Source: Bradysia coprophila (Eukaryota; Arthropoda; Insecta; Diptera; Sciaridae). Taken from it: DNA of 64,000 nt. Where the stretch lies: assembly GCF_014529535.1 (NCBI RefSeq), contig NW_023503376.1, positions 2,957,138-3,021,137 of the forward strand. Reading direction: 5' to 3'. Each line of letters opens with the position of its first letter. The first letter of the stretch is position 1. A program made the translations under genes and the position numbers. Under the pieces are notes generated by a model, which was given only the letters and a program-made list of their open reading frames with translations, did no database searches and was not told the origin of the DNA. This document shows positions 10,604 to 20,578 of the stretch, one piece after another.

Positions 10604-11585
10604 ATCCCCGTACGAAGTACAAAGGGGCTTATAGGATTACGATGCCGTGTGTAATTGATGGAATTCGAAGCAGACGGTAAGGGCAAAGTGTTTGCCTATG
10701 TTCATAGATGACGAATCTGCAATAAAAATTTTGTCCGTCCGTCCGTCCGTCTGTCACGTCGATATCTTGAGTAAATCAAATCCGATTTCAAAATTTTTTT
10801 TTTCCCTGAAAGATAGTCGAAATAGTGAGGCTAAGTTCGAAGATGGGCATATTCGGGTCGGCCCTTCGTGAGTTAGGGCCACCTAAGTGATTTAAGGTCT
10901 TTTGGTGATATTTATGGCAAAATAAACGATGGAAATGTAAATGACATGGCAAATGATAGGTGTTGTCAATACCAATCCAGGAAAAAAAAAGTTTTTTAAA
11001 ATCGGGTGAGTGGACCGTGAGTTAGGGCCTTAGAAGTGAAATGCTACTAGGTCCCTATGTGTATTTTACATAGAACTCAAGTAAATTTCATCCGTTTTTC
11101 GTAATTTTTGTTCCATTTGAAAGATAATCGAACACCGAATAGAATGTTGTTGAAAAAAAATTAAATTTGGGTCCTCGGACTAAGGCCGCTACTAGGGCCC
11201 TATGTGTATTTTACATATAACTCGAGCAAATTTCATTCGTTTTTCGTAATTTTCGTTTGATTTGGAAGGTAATCGAACGCCGAATAGAAAGTTGTTGAAA
11301 AAAAATTAAATTTGGGTCCTCGGACTAGGCCCTTCAAAAAAATAAAATTTTAGGGCGATTTGAAATTTTTGTTTCATTTGAAAGGAACGTCGTACGGGGC
11401 TTCGTAATTGCGCTATGCGCAATTTGTAAGATGTACACATTACATAATATTTTTACTTGAACTACATTAACAGGCGCAATAGGCTTACGGTCAAAGTAGG
11501 GTGACAGACGCACTAGGGTCACGTACGCAATAGATATACGGGTTTGTACGGGGCAAACGCTCCGACTGTTCTGATGGCTCGTTTT
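10604..11585 (+). mobile_element. Helentron-like non-autonomous element, copy A
   Basis: It starts after a T-run with the family 5' end (here atccccgtacgaagtac) and ends ctccgactgttctgatggctcg followed by T's. Shared parts are a (CCGT)n stretch near 10735, the internal hairpin aattgcgctatgcgcaatt near 11405, and gtacgggg near 11546, which is inverted relative to the 5' end. Two diverged ~145-bp units lie at about 11040-11335. There is no coding sequence. T|T insertion, subterminal inverted repeats, an internal 3' hairpin and tandem units are the hallmarks of Helentron-associated elements (DINE-1 type); the class is inferred. Confidence 0.75.
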
Positions 11586-12322
11586 ACTTTCGCCGCGAGT
11601 CGTTCATACTAATTTGTTTTTATACCAACATCGAAATTTGTTCAAGCTTTTCAAGCAGAAATACGTTGCTTCGCATTGTTTTAGATACACTAACTTCGAA
11701 AAAGTGAACTAGCAGCTAACATTGCACATGCATGAAATTCTTTGAGTAGCGATACTGAGCATCAAATTTTCATTCCAAAACCACATTCATCGAAACACTA
11801 CCCATGCATGTTTGGTATTATTGGAAAGCTAAGACCAGTATCATATGGGAAAACAGTTTTTTTTATTTTTCTGTTGCTCTCCGGATGCATGGGAACCGTT
11901 GGAAGTTCGCCGAAATTATCAATTTTTTACCCATACTTTCAACTGCTCATAACTCAGTGTGGATGAATTTAAACCCAACAAGACCCAATCTGCCCCGAAA
12001 GAACATGCAATTACCTTTCTAATGACGTCCCACACGACCTTGTACGTTTCGTGGCCTACGAGAAATTTCCATAAGAAAAGTGCATGTTTTAGGTTTTTGG
12101 TCACCTCTCACTCGCCACACAAGCTTGGACGAATTTTTTTGAAAGAGGTTTTGGCTTCTAGGGAGCAATACCTATCTAGGCACATATCAAAAAATCCACT
12201 AGAAAATGCGTCCGATTTGGGCAGGCTGTTTTTCAAAAGACTCCCTCTCCATGACATCAACGACTTTTGTTTGTTGTCGAATCCATTGATTTGTCATTCT
12301 ATCTCTGAGCGTAATTCCAAGC
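11586..12322. other. Repeat-derived spacer
   Basis: There is no gene. Bases ~11960-12260 match, with divergence, the arms of the foldback element at 45305-46535 (shared phrases: 'catgcaattacctttc', 'cacacaagcttggacgaattttt', 'aggcacatatcaaaaaa'). Confidence 0.6.
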
Positions 12323-12506
12323 ATAGGTTTCTTCCATCGTACGGTAAAAACGAATTTTGACAGGCCGAAAACAACCGACCGTCATCCACAGAAGCAAACA
12401 TAACCGCAACTTAAACAAATTTGTTCGTTAAAACTTCAAAGTGAGGTTGTGTTGGCTTCTCTGTGGATGACGATTGACGTTTTGAACGACCTTGGAAGAA
12501 ACCTAT
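12323..12506. mobile_element. 184-bp MITE with ATAGGTTTCTTCC termini, copy 1
   Basis: The ends ataggtttcttcca and tggaagaaacctat are inverted repeats. An inner inverted pair (gtcatccacagaagc / gcttctctgtggatgac) also folds. A near-identical copy sits at 20312-20495. No coding capacity is present. Superfamily is unresolved because the target duplication is not clear. Confidence 0.85.
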
Positions 12507-12529
12507 ACTTCGTTCCATGGCTGTTTGTT

Positions 12530-12830
12530 CCACTCTTAATTTAGTTTCGGAAGCTTTTGTTAACGTCAACGTTTCCGCTCCATATGTGAGGACAGGAAGA
12601 AGTATCGAAAACTTTACGTTTCAGACTATTGTTCATTTTGCTTTTGAAAATTAGCCTGAGTTTTCCGAACGCTGACCATGCAAGACCAATTCTACGTTTT
12701 ATTTCTGCAGTTTAGTTGTCCAGACCCAGCTTCAATTTATGACCTAGGTACACACATAACTGTCGACTCGTTCAATGACAGTATCACCAATTTTAATGTC
12801 TCTGTCGTCGTCAACGTTTGTCATGATTTT
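12530..12830 (-). pseudogene. Non-LTR retrotransposon reverse-transcriptase fragment
   Basis: Read on the minus strand with frameshifts, the region gives pieces typical of the end of RTE/CR1-like reverse transcriptases: an IKIGDTVIERVDSYVYLG-like stretch, EIKRRIGLAWSAFGKL, then a VLPVLTYGAETLTLTK-like block and an RVEQTAMER-like block. The frame breaks at least twice. It is a dead fragment of a few hundred bases; its 5' part is not in this window. Confidence 0.65.
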
Positions 12831-13290
12831 CGCGCCGCGAGAGATCAAATAGTCAAATCCAATGTGGAATGGATATTCGCACACGCTTGCGAGTAGTCAA
12901 ATCCACTGTGAAATGGATATTTGCACGCGCGTGTGAATAGCATCAGCCTAAATTTAAGGTACTCACACACACAATTGAATAATTCATATTTGCTTTTGCT
13001 TCACCGCTTGAACAAAATATTTACATAGAAGTCCTCTCTATCCCACTGTCATTGCATCAACTTCACCTCGAACTTCACTCCATAACGAAGGCCACACAAA
13101 CAAATAACTTCAACTTTTATATTTCCTGCTCCGGAATCCGCTTTTCCAACTTTCTAACGTCCCCATTTAACGTTAAACCAAATTCCTGGTCACATAGGAA
13201 CAATGCTCAAGTTGGTATCATACTAACGAATGAAATTTACTCGAGTTCTATTTTTTGTTCTCTTTATTTAAATATGCGAAAAAAAAGGCT
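12831..13290. other. Noncoding spacer between inverted Helentron-like copies
   Basis: A ~45-base segment is repeated in tandem near 12855 and 12898 ('caaatccaatgtggaatgg' / 'caaatccactgtgaaatgg'). I see nothing else. Confidence 0.4.
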
Positions 13291-13768
13291 GCTCGAGTTC
13301 TATGTCAAATACACAGAGGGCCCTAGTAGCATTTCACTTCTAAGGCCCTAACTCACGGTCCACTCACCCGATTTAAAAAAACTTTTTTTTCCTGGATTGG
13401 TATTGACAATACCTATCATTTGCCGTGTCATTTACATTTCCATCGTTTATTTTGCCATAAATATCACCAAAAGACCTTAAATCACTTAGGTGGCCCTAAC
13501 TCACGAAGGGCCGACCCGAATATGCCCATCTTCGAACTTAGCCTCACTATTTCGACTATCTTTCAGGGAAAAAAAATTTTTTGAAATCGGATTTGATTTA
13601 CTCAAGATATCGACGTGACAGACGGACAGACGGACAGACAAAATTTTTATTGCAGATTCGTCATCTATGAACATAGGCAAACACTTTGCCCTTACCGTCT
13701 GCTTCGAATTCCATCAATTACACACGGCATCGTAATCCTATAAGCCCCTTTGTACTTCGTACGGGGCT
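13291..13768 (-). mobile_element. Helentron-like element, truncated inverted copy A'
   Basis: This is the reverse complement of the first ~480 bases of copy A, starting AGCCCCGTACGAAGTAC at 13768 (minus) after a T-run. It carries the (CCGT)n tract and ends where the 145-bp units begin. With copy A it makes a large inverted repeat spanning 10604-13768. Confidence 0.8.
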
Positions 13769-14141
13769 AAAAAGGTTCTCCCCCATCATCCATTCGTTTA
13801 AACTTTTCTGGTACTGGAACTTGACAGTAAAACTGACAGTAAAACACTGTAAAAAAACCATTTCATCAACGCACTTCAAGCATGAGCGTTACTCTAAATA
13901 GGGTACTGAAACTTGACAGTGTGTCATATAGCTGTAATACACTGTAAAAAACCATTTCATACAAAATAGTACTCTATTTGGCAGCTGTCGACTATGATCA
14001 CTTTTGCTTGCAGTGCGTTGATTTCATACAGAATAGTACTCTTTGGCGGCAGCGGTCGACTATGATCATTTTTGCTGGAAGTGCATTGTTTGAACACAAA
14101 GAGCACACAAAGCTGCATAACGTTACATAATGAAGTGTGTG
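13769..14141. other. Spacer left of duplication copy 2
   Basis: A ~115-base segment containing 'tgacagt..aaaacactgtaaaaaaccatttcat' is repeated about twice (13820-13900 and 13900-14050). No gene is seen. Confidence 0.4.
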
Positions 14142-14663
14142 GGGCCGCATTGGCTGGTAAAGTTTGATTGTTACTGTTGAAAGTATGGAAAGGAGAATAA
14201 AGTTGCTAAAACTTACAAAAAAACTGAATCCGTTTATTGAACAATAAGAAGTCGTTGCGACCGAAATTAATGTTAGAAAATGCGACAAAAAATACTTTTT
14301 CCAACTTAATGAAATGCATTCGACGACCACCAAAAAAAGGGAAAACTTTAACTCTCGTACAATCGAATTGGGAACATAGACGAACAGCTCACCGAGCCTC
14401 TTACACTTGCTTGTGGAATTTCTTGGACGAGTCTTTAGCCATATCGAGTAGCGTCTGTGCCGGCTGGAACGGAGCTCCATATAGATCAGCGTACGATTTC
14501 ATTTTGTCCACTAATTTTGCTGCCGAGTATTGATCAACCCATCGGAATGGACCGCCAGTAAACTGGGAAAAGAAAATATTTCGATTAAAATCATCAGTCG
14601 ATAGACTTGGGTTGGTCGTTTATGAGACTGGGTGTCGGTTTCATGATCCTTCTCGTCCTATTA
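14142..14663. repeat. Direct duplication, copy 2 (ELAC2 tail relic plus functional HADHA last exon)
   Basis: It begins with the last 26 bases of ELAC2 coding sequence (gggccgcattggctggtaaa...) detached from the gene, and continues through the intact HADHA exon 11 into intron 10. See copy 1 at 10072. Confidence 0.9.
14233..14238 (-). terminator. Poly(A) signal of HADHA
   Basis: A minus-strand AATAAA (TTTATT on plus) lies about 165 bases after the HADHA stop. The matching site in duplication copy 1 reads TTTATG and is lost. Confidence 0.55.
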
Positions 14664-17627
14664 CGAGCATAAAATCACCCGGCAAAAAATCACATATCAG
14701 AACTTACTGGTGGAAAACCAAGGCCGAAAACCGCTCCAACATCACCTTCAAGAGGATTATCCAGAATTTTCTCTTCCAAACACAGTACAGCCTCATTCAC
14801 GAATCTGTAACATCAATCTGTCGTTAAATATTCAATTTTCCAAAATTTACGCGAACATCCTACCTGGACACCATTCGCAATTGCATATCTTCGACAGAGT
14901 TCGCTCCCTTCGACACCAAGGCATATTTCGTTTTGAGAATCTCCGACGCTCCCTGAAAACCGGCGGTTTTAGATCGGTCCTCAATTGGTAACAAACGGTC
15001 AAATTCTCACCTCATTCAGTTCCCTCGACTTCGAGTTAGTTTTGTCGTAGATGTAGATTCCTTTGCCCGATTTGCGTCCCATAAAACCTGCCCGAACCAT
15101 ATCCTGCATTATGTGAAGATCGCCGCCACTGAATCGATCACCGAACGCTTTCGCCAAATCCACAGCGATGTGAGCTCCAACGTCGATACCTACTTCATCG
15201 GCAAGGGTGGCCGCTCCGACGGGAAATCCAAACGATTTGGTCATTTTGTCCAAATCTTTGGGATCGACACCCTCTGCGGCAAATGGAATTTTTAGTTGAA
15301 ATTCAGAACTTTTTTTGCTAGCGCAACCGAACAATTACCTTGCAACAGTCGAATGGCCTCGGACAACATTGTTGACAAAATTCGTGTCGTATAAAATCCA
15401 GGACCTGCGGAACAAAACCCTTCAGCCCGTTCGATTATTTGTTTTTATCTCAAAACCTACCGTCTCCGACTGTGATAACCACTTTGCCCTGCTTAAGACC
15501 AACAGCAACAGCTGCTTGGGTTGTTTCTTTCGATGTGGTCGGATGTGTGATTATTTCGAGCAACTGCATTTTATCGACCGGAGAGAAGTAATGCATACCG
15601 ATAACCTTATCGGGTCGACTGGAACCAGCAGCTATTTGTGTGATTGGAATAGCGCTCGTATTCGTTGCGATAATACAATTTGGATTTGTGACGGCTTCGA
15701 TCTCTTTGATCACCTTGTGCTTCACGCCCAAATTTTCGAACACCGCCTCGATAACGATATCGGCCTTCCGGAATTGTTCGTAGTCCAGTGTCGATGTCAA
15801 ATTGGACAAATGCTTATCGCGATCCAATGCGGTAATACGGCGACGTTTGATTGCGTTTTGCAGACCGTTCTGAATTTGTCCGACGCCTCGATTCAGGCCA
15901 GCTGTATTTGTGTCCTTCATCACAACATTGTATCCTTTATCGATGCTCACTTGCACAATACCGGCTCCCATTAGGCCAGCACCCAACACACCGATAGTTT
16001 TGATCGGAGTTTTGGATGAACCGAAACGGTTCTTTTTGCATTCCGTTTGACCGCGGAATAAACCGATCAGACCCTTCGACTGTGGTGTCATTGCCAATTC
16101 TCCGAATCCTTTGCGCTCGGCTACATATCCAGCCGCTGGTCCCTTATCAACACCAATACGGAGTACATCCAGAATCTAAAAGTGGAGAGGTTGATAAGCC
16201 ACAAATCCAAAATTTGAACAATTCCATGGATTTCCCGGTCAGGGCTGTCTTACCTTCAATGGAGCTGGGTAAAGGCCACCTGACAATTTCATTACTTGCT
16301 GCTTTGCTTTGCCGAAAACTTTGTCTTTCACAAAATCGAAACCGAGAGCAAATTCAGTGATTTTATTGACCAATCCCGTTTTGGTGCGGTTGATCTAAAA
16401 GAAGCATTTGGGTCAAACGCTGCCGTGGTTCACACTCCAACAATCCGACTCTTACCACAATTTTACCGGTCGATATATCCTTGGCTGTTTGTATGGCCAC
16501 TTTCTCCAAATACTCAATGGTATTCTCATCGGCCGATTTTAAACCAGGACCCAATGGTGCCACCAACAAATCAACCAAACCGAGTTTTTTCGCCTTGTCA
16601 GCCTTTACATTTTTGCCAGTCAATTCTAAGTCTAGTGCCGTCAATAGTGACGTCAATTTGGGCAGTCTTTGCGTTCCACCTCCACCAGGTAATAATCCTA
16701 ACATGACTTCGGGTAAACCGAGCGAAGTTTTCTTATCCTTCGTGGCGATACGGTAATGGCAAGCCTATTGAAGCGAAGAACATCAATTGAAGCGAATTTA
16801 ACGGTACGACGAAAAACCCTCATTACCATTGCCAACTCAAGTCCACCACCGAGACAAACGCCATTAATGGCAGCCACAATCGGCTTACGACTTTTTTCCA
16901 TGCGATCGAACATGATTTGGGCCCCATGAGAAATGCCTGATGACGAAAATTCATTGTTTGTAATCACATGGACCGAAAACGGTTATTTGAACCTTACCCT
17001 CAGCTTCCTCTGCTGTTTTACATTTCTCTAGCATACCAATGTCGGCCCCGGCTATGAAAACTCCCGGTTTAGCCGAAATAAGCACAGCCGAATTGATCGA
17101 TGGATTTGTCTCGATTTCATTGATAATCTTTTGAAACTCGGCACTCACTTCTGGTCCGAGCGAATTGACCTTGGCATTCGGTGAATCGAGTGTGATCACG
17201 TACACGCCATCAACAAGTCTCGTTCGAATGTGATTTCCAGCGGGTGGTTCACTTGCAAAATGCCGATTATTGAGCAAGGCTAGATGGAACGAACGAAATG
17301 GAAATGAAATGCCGGTCGATTATGCACCCAGTTCGTCATCGATAATAATAATCACGAAAAAATGTAAAAGAAAAAATTTCGATGACTTGAACGTAGTTTC
17401 GTAACGGTATATTGCAACACAAACATTAAATGGTTCAAAGTCCATCAGTCAATCAGTTGTTCAAAGGTTAAAAACACAATATCTCCGCGGTAAAAATGCA
17501 GGTGATGTTACGAGACGTTGCAAAAATAGTTCGACGAAACAACATTAACCGTACCTGTAGCATTTACCATCCGTAAATTTGTTTTACTGAGGCGATTTAT
17601 TGCACCGAAAAGACGTAAACTTGCCAT
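14401..17627 (-). CDS. HADHA: Mitochondrial trifunctional protein alpha subunit, complete
   Basis: This protein carries the enoyl-CoA hydratase and long-chain 3-hydroxyacyl-CoA dehydrogenase steps of mitochondrial beta-oxidation and pairs with the thiolase beta subunit. Eleven exons join in phase: 17627-17555, 17279-16998, 16936-16827, 16764-16456, 16394-16254, 16175-15461, 15404-15339, 15273-15011, 14952-14864, 14804-14708 and 14562-14401, giving 768 residues (human 763). Residues 1-30 are an Arg-rich mitochondrial presequence. The hydratase part shows [24 protein letters not shown] and [13 protein letters not shown]. The dehydrogenase part has the NAD-binding GAGLMGAG at ~370-377 and [17 protein letters not shown] with the catalytic His; GFLGRKSGKG-type and [10 protein letters not shown] motifs follow. 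The gene runs towards ELAC2, and a duplicated broken last exon lies beyond it at 10325. Confidence 0.97.
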
Positions 17628-18027
17628 GTTGCTGGATGAACCTGTGAAATTCTAAATAAATTGTCGTCAATCGTTTGTGACGCAAATTGCATGTTATACC
17701 AATGGTGAATTCACTCACTTAGATTGTGGTGTATTTACCAATGTTAACGAGAGTAATGAAACAAATAAACTAAAAGCGAAAAGTACCACAAACTGAATTA
17801 AATCGAGAAGATGTTACGGTTCTCTACCATCTGAAATAGATTTTGACAACCCGTAATGCAATGTAATTCGAAAACCATAGGGCCCATAGGGCCTTTTGAG
17901 AATAGAGAAAATATGAGGAAAGCTTGTTCACTTTTCGGCACAATTTTTATTTCATTTTTGAAAAATTTGGCGGCAAATCAAAAGCGATGTGAATAACATT
18001 TCTCTTTGGTATCAATAGACTGTTAAG
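17628..18027. other. HADHA upstream region
   Basis: About 400 bases of AT-rich sequence upstream of the HADHA start, presumably holding its promoter and 5' UTR. No clear TATA box or other gene is seen. Confidence 0.4.
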
Positions 18028-19549
18028 TATACAGTGTTTTCAGAGAAGAAAAATGAGAGAAGACAAGTTAAATTTAACTTACCTTGAGGTATAGATGTCA
18101 AAATAAAGTGGTCCGAATATTTGAATTTGCGTGGAAAAATATTTACTCAAAATAAGTTTGAGTTTTGTTTTTCACATGTTATTTGTTTTTTCTTCTTCAT
18201 ACAAGTAGTAAAAGGTAATTAATTATTTATTCAAAGGTTTTTCTCAATATTTAAACCTGATGGTGCAAAATATCGATGGCAACATAAATATAAACAAAGG
18301 AGATCAATCTAAACTCAACCGGTGAATGTTAAGAGTTTGTTTAATTATTCTTTCAGTAATTTACGATGCCTGTTGTGTAATTGGGTAATTATTGGTTGAA
18401 CCTTGAAAGGATACAGTGAAGGAAGGAAATTTTCTGCGTTTCCAATGTTAAATAATCGTAACGCGAAGTCTTGGCGTTGACGCAAGCTAGGCAAAAGGCA
18501 TGGATTCGTGCGATAAATCGCTCTGATTTTTTTTGCTAGCCAACTCCAATACGCCAGGGTGTGCGACTTGCATTTTATTTCGGGTAGTTAATTGTGATCA
18601 ATGTGAGCTTAGATCGTTTGTTCTAAATATTCTAATTGTGTTTGTCGGAAAAGCTTAAAAATACACAGATGTTGATAAGCCGGACTGGGTCCCAACTCTA
18701 CGTTTGGGATATGAGGAACAATATCTGGATGAAGAATATCTAGATGAAGGCATTCAAATCGAAACGTCCAATGAAGTGGATGATCCAAGTTTGATTGAAA
18801 CTGACATCGCGGTCGAAACATCAAATGAAATGGCTGATAAAAGCTACATTGAGACGGAAACTGTTTTACCGAATTTAGAAACACGCACATTTGTTTCTAT
18901 TTGACACGTAAATACATAACCCTTCCTCAATATAAATTACGCCACGGAAACTTTGCCAGTCGCAACATTTTTCGTCATTACCGATTGGACCCAGCCACTC
19001 TCGTAAAGTTTATATGCCCCAAAGTTTTATAGGTTCTAAACAATTCCTTCGTGAATGAGCTGTCTCCCGATACAATAATTCTGTATATCATAGAATTGAA
19101 TGTTATCGGGTAATGCATCTTTGGTATCAACCAACATGTACGGATCTACGCCGCCATAATGCATCTTTACTTTCTCATTGTATCTTGTCAATATTTCGAT
19201 GTCCATCCTTTTACAGTATCAACACTGCTGCGAACAATATTTCACACCACTCAAATAATGAATATTAAGATATTTTTACCTTTATAGAGTACAAAGTAAA
19301 CTTAAAAATCCCAAAAATAAGACGTAAAAACGACGAAAATAAGTCGAATAACACCACAATGAAAATCCTCGCATGCTCGCCATACATATTTGTTTACGTT
19401 TTCTCCTCTCGTTTCAATGATAATCAAAAATCAAAATTATTTTTACACGAAAATTCAACACACCAAAAATTCAAATTTTTACCGCTCAATATACCTCAAG
19501 GTAAGTTATATTAAACTGGTCCAAAATCTCTCTCTGAAAACACTGTATA
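18028..19549 (+). mobile_element. DNA transposon remnant with THAP-domain pieces
   Basis: Inverted ends of about 60 bases bracket the element: 18028 on (tatacagtgttttcagaga, then ttaacttaccttgaggtat) and its complement ending at 19549. Each end abuts TATA, so the target duplication may be TA or TATA. Inside, the plus strand encodes broken parts of a THAP DNA-binding domain (QKAWIRAINRSDF near 18495, RVCDLHFISG near 18560, DKPDWVPTLRLGYEE near 18675). THAP domains occur in P-element and Kolobok-type transposases. No catalytic domain is visible, so it is a non-autonomous deletion derivative. Confidence 0.7.
18482..18904 (+). pseudogene. Broken THAP-domain transposase N-terminus
   Basis: The THAP pieces are in different frames, with stops between them. 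Only the last part is open: from about 18673 it gives DKPDWVPTLRLGYEE followed by ~60 acidic, Thr/Glu-rich residues (ETSNE repeated) and a stop at 18904. The Cys pair of the first zinc ligands is not visible. The acidic tail is typical of the linker after THAP domains. It is not expected to make a functional protein. Confidence 0.6.
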
Positions 19550-19753
19550 GTTTCCACTTAAAAAGAGCACTCCGTTTAGCCTCCGTCTACATGACAGTTG
19601 TAAAATAGAACAAAAGAACTGTCACGCAAACGGAGTAAAAAATTGAAATAAATTCAATTTCCACTCCGTTTGCGTGACAGTTCTTTTGTTTCATTTTACA
19701 ACTGTCATGTAGACGGAGGCTAAACGGAGTGCTCTTTTTAAGTGGAAACTATA
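19546..19753. repeat. Near-perfect palindrome, ~90-bp arms
   Basis: The arms tatagtttccacttaaaaag... and ...ctttttaagtggaaactata are almost exact complements, including 'gagcactccgtttagcctcc' and 'gaactgtcacgcaaacggag'. The centre is a short AT loop near 19645. It abuts the THAP element directly. It is probably a MITE with TA-flanked ends. Confidence 0.85.
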
Positions 19754-19757
19754 CTTT

Positions 19758-20212
19758 ATGATCAGAGCGAGAAAACTGAAGACTAGTTATTATAACTTGC
19801 CTTGGGGTATTTGTCAAAGTATTTGCTTCTCTTTCAGCGTGGAACGTTGAGAGCGAGAGGACAGAATATCAGTTTATTTTAACTTGCCTTGGGGTACTTG
19901 TCAAAATATCTTCTTCTCTTTCATCATAACACTCTATTGTCATACATTTGTTACTATACAGTGTTAAAAGAAAGCTCTCATTTTGACATATCAACTGGTT
20001 TTTCCCCTGTTTTTACGCTCTTTTAACACCGTATAGAGTGTTATGATGAAAGAGAAAGAGATGTTTTGACAAGTATCTCTAGGCAAGTTATAATAAACTG
20101 GTCTTTGGTCCTCTCGCTCTCAACGTACCACGTTGAAAGAGAATTAAATACTTTGACGAGGACCCCAAGGCAAGTTATAATAACTAGTCTTCGGTTTTCT
20201 CGCTCTGATCAT
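19758..20212. repeat. Nested palindrome with 'aacttgccttggggta' modules
   Basis: The 455-bp palindrome runs from atgatcagagcgagaaaac to its complement. Each arm has two copies of a module 'ttataacttgccttggggta..tgtcaaa..ttctctttca'. The module resembles the inner end of the THAP element's inverted repeat (ttaacttaccttgaggtat..tgtcaaa), so it is likely a MITE of the same family. Confidence 0.8.
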
Positions 20213-20311
20213 AACATTCATAAGAATTCGTAACTTGACAGTTCTTATTGGATTTTAACTGTCACGTTACGAATATTTGGAGTCACGAACGAATGAGAAT
20301 CGGGGCCCAGT

Positions 20312-20495
20312 ATAGGTTCCTTCCATTGTATGGTAAAAACGAATTTTGACAGGCCGAAAACAACCGACCGTCATCCACAGAAGCAAACATAACCGCAACT
20401 TAAACAAATTTGTTCGTTAAAACTTCAAAGTGAGGTTGTGTTAGCTTCTCTGTGGATGACGATTGACATTTTGAACGACCTTGGAAGAAACCTAT
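20312..20495. mobile_element. 184-bp MITE with ATAGGTTTCTTCC termini, copy 2
   Basis: This copy is nearly identical to 12323-12506, with a handful of substitutions (for example TTCC for TTTC in the left end). High identity of two copies 8 kb apart suggests recent activity. Confidence 0.85.
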
Positions 20496-20578
20496 TGGAA
20501 GACATTAAATGCGTAAAATTGTTCACTGAATCGTATATTTCTACTCATTCTAAACATTGACATTTTATCAAAGCAAAA

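Noticed and set aside
10335..10680. Plus-strand frames over the HADHA exon copies (also 14237-14533)
   Set aside because: They are shadows of the minus-strand HADHA last exon and its broken duplicate.
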